Source: JAFLCA01 sp041907145 | GTDB lineage: Bacteria; Bdellovibrionota_C; UBA2361; JAFLCA01 | Assembly (NCBI GenBank): GCA_041907145.1 | Contig: JAYRHW010000168.1 | Location: 1 to 33,191, forward strand | Length of the DNA stretch: 33,191 bases | Direction of reading: 5' to 3' | Shown here: positions 1 to 7,104 of the stretch, piece after piece | Layout: the number at the start of each line of letters is the position of its first letter | Position numbering within the stretch: position 1 is the first letter of the stretch | The notes under the pieces: generated by a model | What the model saw: the letters and a program-made list of their open reading frames with translations, nothing else | Databases searched by the model: none | What the model was told of the DNA's origin: nothing | Program-made: the position numbers and the translations under genes

Positions 1-600
1 AACGTCGCGAAATTGGATGCGGATTTTTTAGCCTTCTCCGGACATAAGCTATACGGTCCGACGGGCATCGGAGTCCTGTACGCAAAGCCGCAGCTGCTCC
101 AAGCTATGGACCCGTTCATGGGCGGAGGGGATATGATTCGGGAAGTAACTGTCGAGCGTTCGACTTGGGCCGACATCCCGGCCAAATTTGAAGCCGGTAC
201 TCCCCCCATCGCCGAAGCACTGGCACTAGGCACCGCGGTTGAATTCGTCGAGTCAATCGGGCGCCAGCGTATCGAGGCGCACGAGCAGGCGCTTTTTGCC
301 AAAGTCTTTGATCTTCTCAGCCGGGAACCTGGTATCACGCTCTACGGGCCGGCCACGGCGGCTAAGCCCCAGGCTTCGATCCTATCATTTAACCTCAATG
401 GCGTGCATGCACATGATTTATCCACCGTGGCGGACACCTTTAACGTGCAGCTCCGTGCCGGACACCACTGCGCGATGCCGCTCATGAGCCGACTTAAGAT
501 TGGCTCGAGTGCTCGCTTAAGCTTGGGCGTGTATTCAACGGAGGAAGATTTCGAGCCGCTCCTTGAGGCCATCCGCCATGCCCGAAAGCTCTTCGCATGA
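1..600 (+). CDS. sufS: Cysteine desulfurase SufS, C-terminal part (5' end outside window)
   Basis: This is the C-terminal 199 residues of a class V aminotransferase-fold, PLP-dependent cysteine desulfurase of the SufS/CsdA type. Such enzymes take sulfur from cysteine for iron-sulfur cluster assembly. The frame is open to the window edge, so the true start lies upstream. The PLP-binding lysine is visible in SGHKLYGPTG (AAG at 46-48). The catalytic cysteine sits in RAGHHCAMPL (TGC at 469-471), which is the short SufS-type loop. AGTPPIAEALALG is also typical of the family. The stop codon abuts the stop of the convergent next gene. Other suf genes would be expected upstream but cannot be seen. 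Confidence 0.93.
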   Translation, partial: NVAKLDADFLAFSGHKLYGPTGIGVLYAKPQLLQAMDPFMGGGDMIREVTVERSTWADIPAKFEAGTPPIAEALALGTAVEFVESIGRQRIEAHEQALFAKVFDLLSREPGITLYGPATAAKPQASILSFNLNGVHAHDLSTVADTFNVQLRAGHHCAMPLMSRLKIGSSARLSLGVYSTEEDFEPLLEAIRHARKLFA

Positions 601-1242
601 CTACGCCACAACCTTTATCGACGCGCCTGTCTGCTTGAGAATTTCAGACTGAGTACTCTGGGCAACTGACTCCTCAGTCGAGACAGGATCTAGTCCGAGG
701 CGCTGGCGCAGACTCTGTTCAAGCTTTCCAAGTTTGTCATCGAGCAGCACCTTCGTTTGCTCTATGCCAGATTTGACTCCGTCAAATGAGAACGCGCCCA
801 GGTTGTCGAGGATATCGAACGCTTGGCCATAGCCGTCTTCAACTCCTTGGCGCGCCAACTTCATGAACTTACCTATCAACTCTTCGTCTTCGAGATCTGG
901 GTGCTGTTTTGCGAAGGCGTCGAAGAGCGATCCGACTTGGCTGACGATTCTGTCTGCCGTTGCTTCGGGGGTCACCTCTTCGGGTTTCAGGCTCTCGATG
1001 CCATCGGGAAGCTGCTTTTTAAGCAGTTCATTGAGTTTGCTAACAATCTCTTGAGCGTTGAGCGACAAGCCCTTAGGCAGGCTATCGATCGCTGCTGTCG
1101 AACTATCGCCGGCTGATGCATCCCCGCCAAATGCGCTCTGAATTATCAGAAAGTCGGCCTCGACCTTCGTATAACGTATGCTTGCTGATAGAGAGGTAAG
1201 GGCGGAAGGGCTAGATGGGCTGACTGCAGAAAGACTTTCCAT
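601..1242 (-). CDS. DUF5610-like protein of unknown function
   Basis: The 213-residue product has a Ser/Ala-rich N-terminus (about residues 1-60). A helical central region follows with TPEATADRIVSQVGSLFDAF, then a predicted helix pair ending in a GYGQAFDILDNLGAF-like segment. This pattern resembles the DUF5610 family as I remember it; the function is unknown. No signal peptide or membrane segment is visible. I chose ATG at 1242 because AAAGGAG lies 6 nt upstream. A start 18 codons further upstream (1296) is open but lacks such a site. The gene converges on sufS with zero bases between the two stop codons. A sigma28-like promoter may lie upstream. A secreted or flagellum-associated role is possible but only inferred. 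Confidence 0.75.
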   Translation of the reverse strand: MESLSAVSPSSPSALTSLSASIRYTKVEADFLIIQSAFGGDASAGDSSTAAIDSLPKGLSLNAQEIVSKLNELLKKQLPDGIESLKPEEVTPEATADRIVSQVGSLFDAFAKQHPDLEDEELIGKFMKLARQGVEDGYGQAFDILDNLGAFSFDGVKSGIEQTKVLLDDKLGKLEQSLRQRLGLDPVSTEESVAQSTQSEILKQTGASIKVVA

Positions 1243-1311
1243 GTCGTACTCCTTTGTTGAACATCCTTGAACAACTTCCCGGGAAATTGTCGTCAATTGC
1301 CCGTACAGGAA

Positions 1312-1338
1312 TGGTCGGCGGCAAAAAGGCGGACTTTA
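1312..1338 (-). promoter_or_regulatory. Possible sigma28 (FliA)-type promoter for the DUF5610-like gene
   Basis: Read on the minus strand, TAAAGTCC is followed by exactly 11 nt and then GCCGACCA. The FliA consensus is TAAAGTTT-N11-GCCGATAA, so six of eight bases match in each half and the spacing is exact. Initiation would fall near 1305, about 60 nt before the chosen ATG. No flagellar gene is in the window, so this rests on the sequence match alone. Confidence 0.35.
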
Positions 1339-1393
1339 CATTTACTTGTCTAGTGTGCTGGAGTTATTACGGAAATAATACCGATAGTTGCGT

Positions 1394-2149
1394 ATGACTA
1401 TTACCAGAATCGATTGCCAGTTTTTCCGTGATGCTGAGCTAGGGGAGCGGGCTCATTACGTGGCCCTCAATCCATCTCATCAACCGGGCAGCCTGGTCTT
1501 CGCGGGATCCTATGCTGCGCGGGACGGTATAAGCTCCCAGGTAGCGGGGAAACTTTCTCTCGAGCACTTTGTATCCGCCGTTTTGGATTTCTGTTCGGCT
1601 AGGTTGCGCAACGAAGTAAAGGGAGACATGACCCTGGAGGTATTGGAGGCGGCATTCAGGAACGCGAACAGTTCCGTCTATTCGTTTGGGCATAGGCTAG
1701 CAGCTGGCGGACGAATGGCCGCTTCGCTCATGGGACTCGTCATCGAGCGACGCAGCGTAGCCGCTGGGCGAGTCGGCGCAAATTCCGCCTATCTCTTTCG
1801 AGGCGGAGAGCTTTATCCATTCTTCGAGTCGAAGTCGTTCGGTAGCGACGAGGCGTCGCTCGAGAAGCTCATTGGAGCGCATTCCATTGTTTCGGTAGAG
1901 CTTGCCTGCGTCCCTATCGAAGAAGGCGACTATATCCTCGCCTTCTCCGAGACTTTGGACTCCGAAACCGAGCTGCAATTGAATACACTGCTCTCGGAGG
2001 CGCCGCTTCGCAGCGATGTGCCGCTTGCTGACTATTATATGCAAAGAATTTTGTCGCGACTTTTCCCGGAGGCGGGAGCACTTAAGTTTGCTATGCTGGC
2101 GCACGTTGGTCCCGATTCCGTGTATCTGAACGACCCGTTAGCACGCTGA
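1394..2149 (+). CDS. Degenerate PP2C/PPM-like protein (probable pseudophosphatase)
   Basis: The 251-residue protein follows the block order of PPM-type Ser/Thr phosphatases. Residues 37-52 (AGSYAARDGISSQVAG) resemble the first metal-binding block (ADGMGGHxxG). Residues 125-140 (GRVGANSAYLFRGGEL) resemble HVGDSRAYLxRxGEL. Residues 178-189 (GDYILAFSETLD) resemble GDxLLLCSDGLxD. The metal-binding Asp of GDSR is Ala129, and SDGL has become SETL (Glu186, Thr187). Only Asp45 of the first block is kept. Loss of phosphatase activity is therefore likely, with a binding or regulatory role instead, as inference. ATG 1394 is preferred to TTG 1388; neither has a clear ribosome site. The methyltransferase gene starts 12 nt downstream, probably in the same operon. 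Confidence 0.6.
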   Translation: MTITRIDCQFFRDAELGERAHYVALNPSHQPGSLVFAGSYAARDGISSQVAGKLSLEHFVSAVLDFCSARLRNEVKGDMTLEVLEAAFRNANSSVYSFGHRLAAGGRMAASLMGLVIERRSVAAGRVGANSAYLFRGGELYPFFESKSFGSDEASLEKLIGAHSIVSVELACVPIEEGDYILAFSETLDSETELQLNTLLSEAPLRSDVPLADYYMQRILSRLFPEAGALKFAMLAHVGPDSVYLNDPLAR

Positions 2150-2161
2150 ATTACATTTCGC

Positions 2162-3736
2162 ATGAATCAATCTGACGCAAAATCCGCCTCGGCATACGAC
2201 GATATTCCATACCCTTCATTCGTATTTCGAGAATCGCATCCCGATCGGCTAGCCTCGATCGCGACGCTCTTCGGAATGACCCCGCCAAGTCTGGCAACCG
2301 CCACCGTGCTCGAGCTTGGCTGCGCATCAGGCGGCAATCTAGTTCCCATGGCACTGAGCATGCCGCGTAGTCGTTGCATCGGGGTCGATCTCTCTTCGCG
2401 GCAGATTGAGACTGCAAAGAAATTTGCTCAGGCGTCCGGCGCGAAAAACGCAGAATTTAGAGTGCAGGACTTGAACGATATTTCCGCGAGCTTCGGTACA
2501 TTCGATTATATCGTTTGTCACGGCGTCTTTTCCTGGGTGACTCCGGCGCTGCAGAAGCGGATTTTGGAGATATGCTCCACCAATCTTTCTCCGAACGGAG
2601 TGGCGTACGTAAGCTACAATACCCTTCCAGGCTGGAACATGTACCGCACCATTCGCGATATGATGCTCTACCATACCAAAGGCTTCAAGGATCCGGCGCA
2701 AATCGTCGGGCAGGCGCGCGCCTTTCTGGATTTTACGAGCCGCGCTGTCGCGCATCAAAACTCGGCTTATTCATTATTCCTTGCCACTGAGTTGCAACGG
2801 TTGCAGCGAGAGTCGGATGCGTATCTGCTGCATGATCACTTGGAGGTGGAGAACAATCCAGTCTACTTCCATGACTTTATTACCCTCGCCGAGGAGCAGG
2901 GGCTGCGCTACCTCGGCGAAGCAATGTTTCACTCCATGGCTCTCCATGAGTTTCCTGCGGAGGTGCGGCAGACCTTGCGACAGATCACCGACAAGATAGT
3001 ATCCATGGAACAGTACTCGGATTTCTTGCGTAATCGAACCTTCCGCTCCACGCTGCTGTGCCGCAAGGATATAAAGCTTCAGCGTAAGATCGAGCCTGCA
3101 ATTGCGCGCTCGTTTCATTTGAGTACTTCGTTGAGGCCTGCCGACTCCAAGGTCGATCAGCTTGCGGAGGGAGAGGTTTTGTACACGCAGGTGAACGGCA
3201 CGCAGCTAAAGACCGCGGAGCGCTCAATCAAAGCCATGCTCATGGTACTGAGCGAGGCATGGCCGCAGCGCATGACCTTCGACAAGCTGTTGCAGGCTGC
3301 GCGTGCAAAGGTTTCTAAAATAAAGGGCGCCGAATTTTCCGAATCCCAGATTCTTGATGCGACCCTTCAGCTCATGCACCAGGGAGTTATGGAGTTTAGC
3401 CTGCTCCCCCTGCAGTGTATGACAACGGTGAGCGCGCGTCCTTCCGTTCATCCAATGGTGCGCGCCCAATGCGCCGATGGATTTGAGGTGACAAATCAGC
3501 GCCATGAGCGAGTGCTGCTGTCCGCCCTATACCGCTTTCTTGCCGGCTTGTGCGACGGGAGCAGGGACAAGGCCGCCCTCAGCAAGGGAATCGACGAGTT
3601 GATCACGAATGGCACCCTGGCGGTGCGAGAGGGACGCTCTATTCCGGAGCCGGGACCGGGGCGTCAGGAATATCTCAAGAAGAACGTCGAGGCTGGATTG
3701 CAGTTTTTGGCGCAGAGCGCTCTATTGACTGCTTAG
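2162..3736 (+). CDS. Class I SAM-dependent methyltransferase with regulatory domain (PKMT-like)
   Basis: The 524-residue protein has an N-terminal Rossmann methyltransferase domain. Motif I is ELGCASGGN (about residues 46-54) and the acidic SAM-ribose loop is GVDLSS. Then comes HGVFSWV, followed by VSYNTLPGWNMYRTIRDMMLYH, which marks the 'methyltransferase regulatory domain' family. Roughly residues 200-300 are that helical regulatory domain, and the C-terminal 200 residues resemble the extra domain of Rickettsia PKMT1/PKMT2. Those homologues methylate lysines of an outer-membrane protein; the substrate here is unknown. ATG 2162 follows the PP2C-like gene by 12 nt, suggesting co-transcription. 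Confidence in the family is high and in the specificity low. Confidence 0.85.
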   Translation: MNQSDAKSASAYDDIPYPSFVFRESHPDRLASIATLFGMTPPSLATATVLELGCASGGNLVPMALSMPRSRCIGVDLSSRQIETAKKFAQASGAKNAEFRVQDLNDISASFGTFDYIVCHGVFSWVTPALQKRILEICSTNLSPNGVAYVSYNTLPGWNMYRTIRDMMLYHTKGFKDPAQIVGQARAFLDFTSRAVAHQNSAYSLFLATELQRLQRESDAYLLHDHLEVENNPVYFHDFITLAEEQGLRYLGEAMFHSMALHEFPAEVRQTLRQITDKIVSMEQYSDFLRNRTFRSTLLCRKDIKLQRKIEPAIARSFHLSTSLRPADSKVDQLAEGEVLYTQVNGTQLKTAERSIKAMLMVLSEAWPQRMTFDKLLQAARAKVSKIKGAEFSESQILDATLQLMHQGVMEFSLLPLQCMTTVSARPSVHPMVRAQCADGFEVTNQRHERVLLSALYRFLAGLCDGSRDKAALSKGIDELITNGTLAVREGRSIPEPGPGRQEYLKKNVEAGLQFLAQSALLTA

Positions 3737-3784
3737 CTGGAATTACCTCTGCCTTGCGCCGTGAGACTCCTCCCTTTTTAGGAA

Positions 3785-3812
3785 TTGCGGTTCATGCGGC
3801 GTGTACTATTAT
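3785..3812 (+). promoter_or_regulatory. Candidate sigma70 promoter for yajQ operon
   Basis: TTGCGG (3785-3790) and TATTAT (3807-3812) are separated by 16 nt. Predicted initiation near 3819 leaves a leader of about 33 nt before the yajQ start. It lies in the only sizeable gap upstream of the yajQ-to-fahA run. Confidence 0.45.
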
Positions 3813-3851
3813 TTAAACTGTAACGCAGGGACTCTCGGAGGTATTATCGCC

Positions 3852-4340
3852 ATGCCGTCATTCGACGTTGTTTCGAAAGTCGAGCTTCAAGAGGTTAAGA
3901 ACGCTATCGACCAAACCATGCGGGAAATAGGCACCCGCTACGACTTCAAGGGGTCCAAGAGTAGCGTCGAGCTCAAGGAGGATACGCTTATGGTCCTCAT
4001 GGCGGATGACGACATGAAGCTCCGCGCGGTCCAGGATATCCTACGCACCAAACTTGCCAAGCGCGGAGTGAGTTTGAAATCCGTGGAGTTTAAGGATCCC
4101 GCAAAGGCCGGGGGTGACATGCTGCGGCAAGAGATAATCATAAAGCAAGGATTAGGGGACGAGGATCTCAAGAAGATCAATAAAGCAATCAAAGAACACA
4201 AGGCAAAGGTCACCAGTCAAATTCAAGGAAATCAGGTGCGGGTTACCGGAAAGAAGCGTGACGAGCTGCAGGAAGTCATCTCGCATTTACGCAGTACGAT
4301 GAGCCAGCTTGAATTGCAGTTCGTAAATTTTCGAGATTGA
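3852..4340 (+). CDS. yajQ: YajQ family cyclic-di-GMP-/nucleotide-binding protein
   Basis: The 162-residue product is full length for YajQ. It opens with MPSFDVVSKVELQEVKNAI and has the GTRYDFKGS block and a conserved C-terminus (VRVTGKKRDELQEVI...LQFVNFRD). The family consists of two RNP-like ferredoxin folds. Some members bind cyclic-di-GMP and act with transcription factors, while others bind nucleic acid or nucleotides. Binding by this member is not tested. ATG 3852 has GGAGG about 10 nt upstream; the frame is open further upstream but that part is not conserved. The aconitase gene begins 17 nt after the stop codon. Confidence 0.95.
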   Translation: MPSFDVVSKVELQEVKNAIDQTMREIGTRYDFKGSKSSVELKEDTLMVLMADDDMKLRAVQDILRTKLAKRGVSLKSVEFKDPAKAGGDMLRQEIIIKQGLGDEDLKKINKAIKEHKAKVTSQIQGNQVRVTGKKRDELQEVISHLRSTMSQLELQFVNFRD

Positions 4341-4357
4341 TTACCGAGGGAATACAC

Positions 4358-6625
4358 ATGGATCGCAAAGATTTTGAAATCGTAGAAAAGCACTACCAGG
4401 GCCTACCGAAGAAGCTCGAGGAAGCCCGCAAGAAGTTCGGCCGCCCGCTAACACTTGCAGAGAAGATCCTCTTTTCGCATCTCGACACGTGGCCCGCAAC
4501 CGGACTGCCGGAACGAGGGAAAAGCAATCTGCATTTCCGGCCCGACAGAGTGGCAATGCAGGATGCCACGGCACAGATGGCGCTCCTGCAGTTCATGGTG
4601 ACGGGCCACGATACCGTGCGGGTGCCCAGCACCATCCACTGCGACCATTTGATTCAGGCCAAAGTTGGGTCGGAGAAGGATTTGCTCCGCGCGGTGGATG
4701 AAAATAGGGAGGTGTATGAATTCTTGCGCACCGCCTCCGAAAAGTACGGCATAGGCTTTTGGAAGCCTGGTGCGGGTATCATCCACCAGGTAGTTCTCGA
4801 ACAATACGCGTTCCCCGGCGGCATGATGATCGGCACCGATTCACATACGCCGAATGCCGGAGGGTTAGGCATGGTCGCGGTTGGAGTCGGCGGGGCTGAT
4901 GCCGTCGATGTCATGGCGGGGCAGGGTTGGGGGCTGCTTAACCCGAAGCTTATCGGGGTGAAGCTTACGGGGAAGTTGAGCGGATGGGCGGCACCGAAGG
5001 ATGTCATACTAAAAGTGGCAGGAGCTCTTACCGTAAAGGGAGGGACGGGTAAGATCGTGGAGTATTTTGGACCCGGAACTGAAAGTATCAGCTGCACCGG
5101 CAAGGCAACCATCACTAACATGGGGGCGGAGCTCGGGGCAACGACGTCGGTCTTTCCATACGACGCCCGAATGGCATCATATTTACGGCAGACCACCCGC
5201 AAGGAGGTCGCTGATTTGGCGGACAAATACAAGGAGCATTTGATAGCCGACGCCGAAGTGGCCGCCAATCCGCAAAAGTTCTTTGATGAGGTATTGGAGA
5301 TCGATCTCTCTAAGCTTGAGCCGCAGTGGGTGGGCCCACATACTCCGGATTTACTGCGTAAAGCGTCCGAGATGAAGGACGTGGTCAAGAGCAACGAATT
5401 TCCCGACCAAATCTCGGCGGCGCTGATTGGTTCATGTACCAATTCATCCTATGAAGATATCGCCCGGGCTGCGCATGTGGCCAGGGAGGCCAAGGCGCGC
5501 GGACTCAAAACCGTGGTACCTTTGATGGTAACGCCCGGCTCCGATCAAGTGTTTAAAACCATCGAGCGCGATGGATATCTCCAAACATTCAATGAAGTGG
5601 GCGCCACGGTTTTGGCGAACGCTTGCGGACCTTGTATCGGCCAGTGGAGCCGATCGGACGTCAAGGCTGGCGAGAAGAACACGATAGTGACCAGCTACAA
5701 TCGAAATTTCCGCAAGCGTAATGACGGGAATTCGGAAACCGCTGCGTTTATCGGGTCGCCGGAATTGGTAGTAGCGATGGCCTTTGCCGGTAAGATTTCA
5801 TTTAACCCCGCCACTGACAAACTCACCGACGGCAATGGGCAGCAGTTCATGTTCACCGAACCCAAGGGCGACGAGCTACCGCCCAAGGGCTTCGTGCTGA
5901 GCCGCGAGGGGTACATCGAACCTCCTGCCGATGTTGCCAAGCGAAGGTCCATCAAAGTTGCCGTCGATCCCAAGAGTGATCGCTTGGCGCTGCTTGATCC
6001 ATTCGCACCCTGGGACGGCAAGGACTTCGAAAATTTGCTCGTCTTGATGAAAGCTAAGGGGAAGTGCACGACAGATCATATTTCCCAGGCCGGGCCTTGG
6101 CTCAAATACCGCGGACATTTGGCGAATATTTCCAACAATATGTTCATTGGTGCCACCAATGCGTTCACAGGTGAAATCGGCAAAGGCACCAATGTGCTGA
6201 CAAACGAGAAGGGGGTTCCCTATCCAGAAGTAGCCAAAAGTTACAAAGCGAAGGGGCAGGGCTGGGTCGTTATCGGCGATGAAAACTACGGCGAGGGGTC
6301 CTCGCGTGAGCACGCCGCCATGTCGCCGCGATTTTTGGGCTGCAAGGCCATTATTGTGCGGAGCTTCGCCCGTATTCACGAGACTAATCTGAAAGCTCAG
6401 GGCGTGCTGCCGCTGACCTTTGCAGATCCTACGGCGTATGATCAGATTGGGGAGAACGACCGCTTGAGCATCACAGGACTCGGGAAACTTGCACCCGGAT
6501 CTGATATTTCGCTGGTGGTGAAGTCCGACAAGGGATCGAAGACTTTTGCCGTGAAGCATACCATGACGGCGCAGCAGATCGCTTGGTTTAAAGCTGGCTC
6601 TGCTCTCAATAGTCTCAAGCCGTGA
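4358..6625 (+). CDS. acn: Aconitate hydratase, mitochondrial type
   Basis: The 755-residue TCA-cycle enzyme interconverts citrate and isocitrate through cis-aconitate using a [4Fe-4S] cluster. Cluster ligands are Cys360 (GSCTNSS) and Cys423/Cys426 (ACGPCIG). Their 63- and 3-residue spacing equals that of mitochondrial aconitase (358, 421, 424). GTDSHTPNAGG and the swivel-domain GDENYGEGSSREHAA also match the mitochondrial group rather than bacterial AcnA or AcnB. ATG 4358 has GAGGG 7-8 nt upstream. The stop codon overlaps the GTG start of the NUDIX gene (GTGA), so the two are probably translationally coupled. The cluster could draw on the Suf machinery whose SufS lies at the left edge. Confidence 0.96.
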   Translation: MDRKDFEIVEKHYQGLPKKLEEARKKFGRPLTLAEKILFSHLDTWPATGLPERGKSNLHFRPDRVAMQDATAQMALLQFMVTGHDTVRVPSTIHCDHLIQAKVGSEKDLLRAVDENREVYEFLRTASEKYGIGFWKPGAGIIHQVVLEQYAFPGGMMIGTDSHTPNAGGLGMVAVGVGGADAVDVMAGQGWGLLNPKLIGVKLTGKLSGWAAPKDVILKVAGALTVKGGTGKIVEYFGPGTESISCTGKATITNMGAELGATTSVFPYDARMASYLRQTTRKEVADLADKYKEHLIADAEVAANPQKFFDEVLEIDLSKLEPQWVGPHTPDLLRKASEMKDVVKSNEFPDQISAALIGSCTNSSYEDIARAAHVAREAKARGLKTVVPLMVTPGSDQVFKTIERDGYLQTFNEVGATVLANACGPCIGQWSRSDVKAGEKNTIVTSYNRNFRKRNDGNSETAAFIGSPELVVAMAFAGKISFNPATDKLTDGNGQQFMFTEPKGDELPPKGFVLSREGYIEPPADVAKRRSIKVAVDPKSDRLALLDPFAPWDGKDFENLLVLMKAKGKCTTDHISQAGPWLKYRGHLANISNNMFIGATNAFTGEIGKGTNVLTNEKGVPYPEVAKSYKAKGQGWVVIGDENYGEGSSREHAAMSPRFLGCKAIIVRSFARIHETNLKAQGVLPLTFADPTAYDQIGENDRLSITGLGKLAPGSDISLVVKSDKGSKTFAVKHTMTAQQIAWFKAGSALNSLKP

Positions 6626-7101
6626 GTGGAGTTAGCTCCGTCCTGGCGCGGTGCCTGCATCGACTGCGGCAAAGGTACTGGCGAATTTTTCGACCTGTAA
6701 CACTCGGGGTGGCAGCTATCGCGCTTGATGCTCAAGATCGGGTTTTGCTCGTTCGCAATTCATATCGTTCTGGCTGGCATCTCCCGGGTGGCGGAGTTAG
6801 GCGGGCGGAGACCATCTCGCAGGCCGTCGTAAGAGAATTGTTTGAGGAAACTGGGGTGCGTATTCCAGCGGAGCCCAGCCGTATTTGGGGCGTGTTCTCG
6901 AACTTTTCAGACCGCAATTATGACCATGTCGTAGTATTTCTGCTTCCTGACTGTAATTTTACCGCGCTTAGGGGGCCATCCTTTGAAATCGACGAGGTGC
7001 GAGCTTTCCCTCGGAGTGCCTTGCCCGCAGATATTGGCGCCGGCAGTAGTCGGCGTATCGAGGAGTACTCCAAGGGGCGCATTGATCGACTGGTTTGGTA
7101 G
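6622..7101 (+). CDS. NUDIX hydrolase
   Basis: The 159-residue protein carries a perfect Nudix box, G57-x5-E63-x7-REL-F-EE-T-G-V79, which binds divalent metal and catalyses hydrolysis of a nucleoside diphosphate linked to another group. A basic N-terminus (about residues 8-25) precedes the fold. The substrate cannot be deduced. The GTG start overlaps the aconitase stop by 4 nt and no other early start codon is present. The next gene begins 3 nt after the stop, so it sits inside the operon. Confidence 0.93.
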   Translation: MSGVSSVLARCLHRLRQRYWRIFRPVTLGVAAIALDAQDRVLLVRNSYRSGWHLPGGGVRRAETISQAVVRELFEETGVRIPAEPSRIWGVFSNFSDRNYDHVVVFLLPDCNFTALRGPSFEIDEVRAFPRSALPADIGAGSSRRIEEYSKGRIDRLVW

Positions 7102-7104
7102 CCT

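Noticed and set aside
1341..1370. Sigma70 promoter TTTACT-N17-TTATTA for the PP2C-like gene
   Set aside because: Spacing is right, but the -10 lacks the conserved A at position 2 and both hexamers are weak matches.
4654..5442. Long minus-strand open frame (262 codons) antisense to aconitase
   Set aside because: It lies wholly within a clearly conserved gene, has no recognisable domain or ribosome site, and its composition follows from the codon bias of the sense strand.
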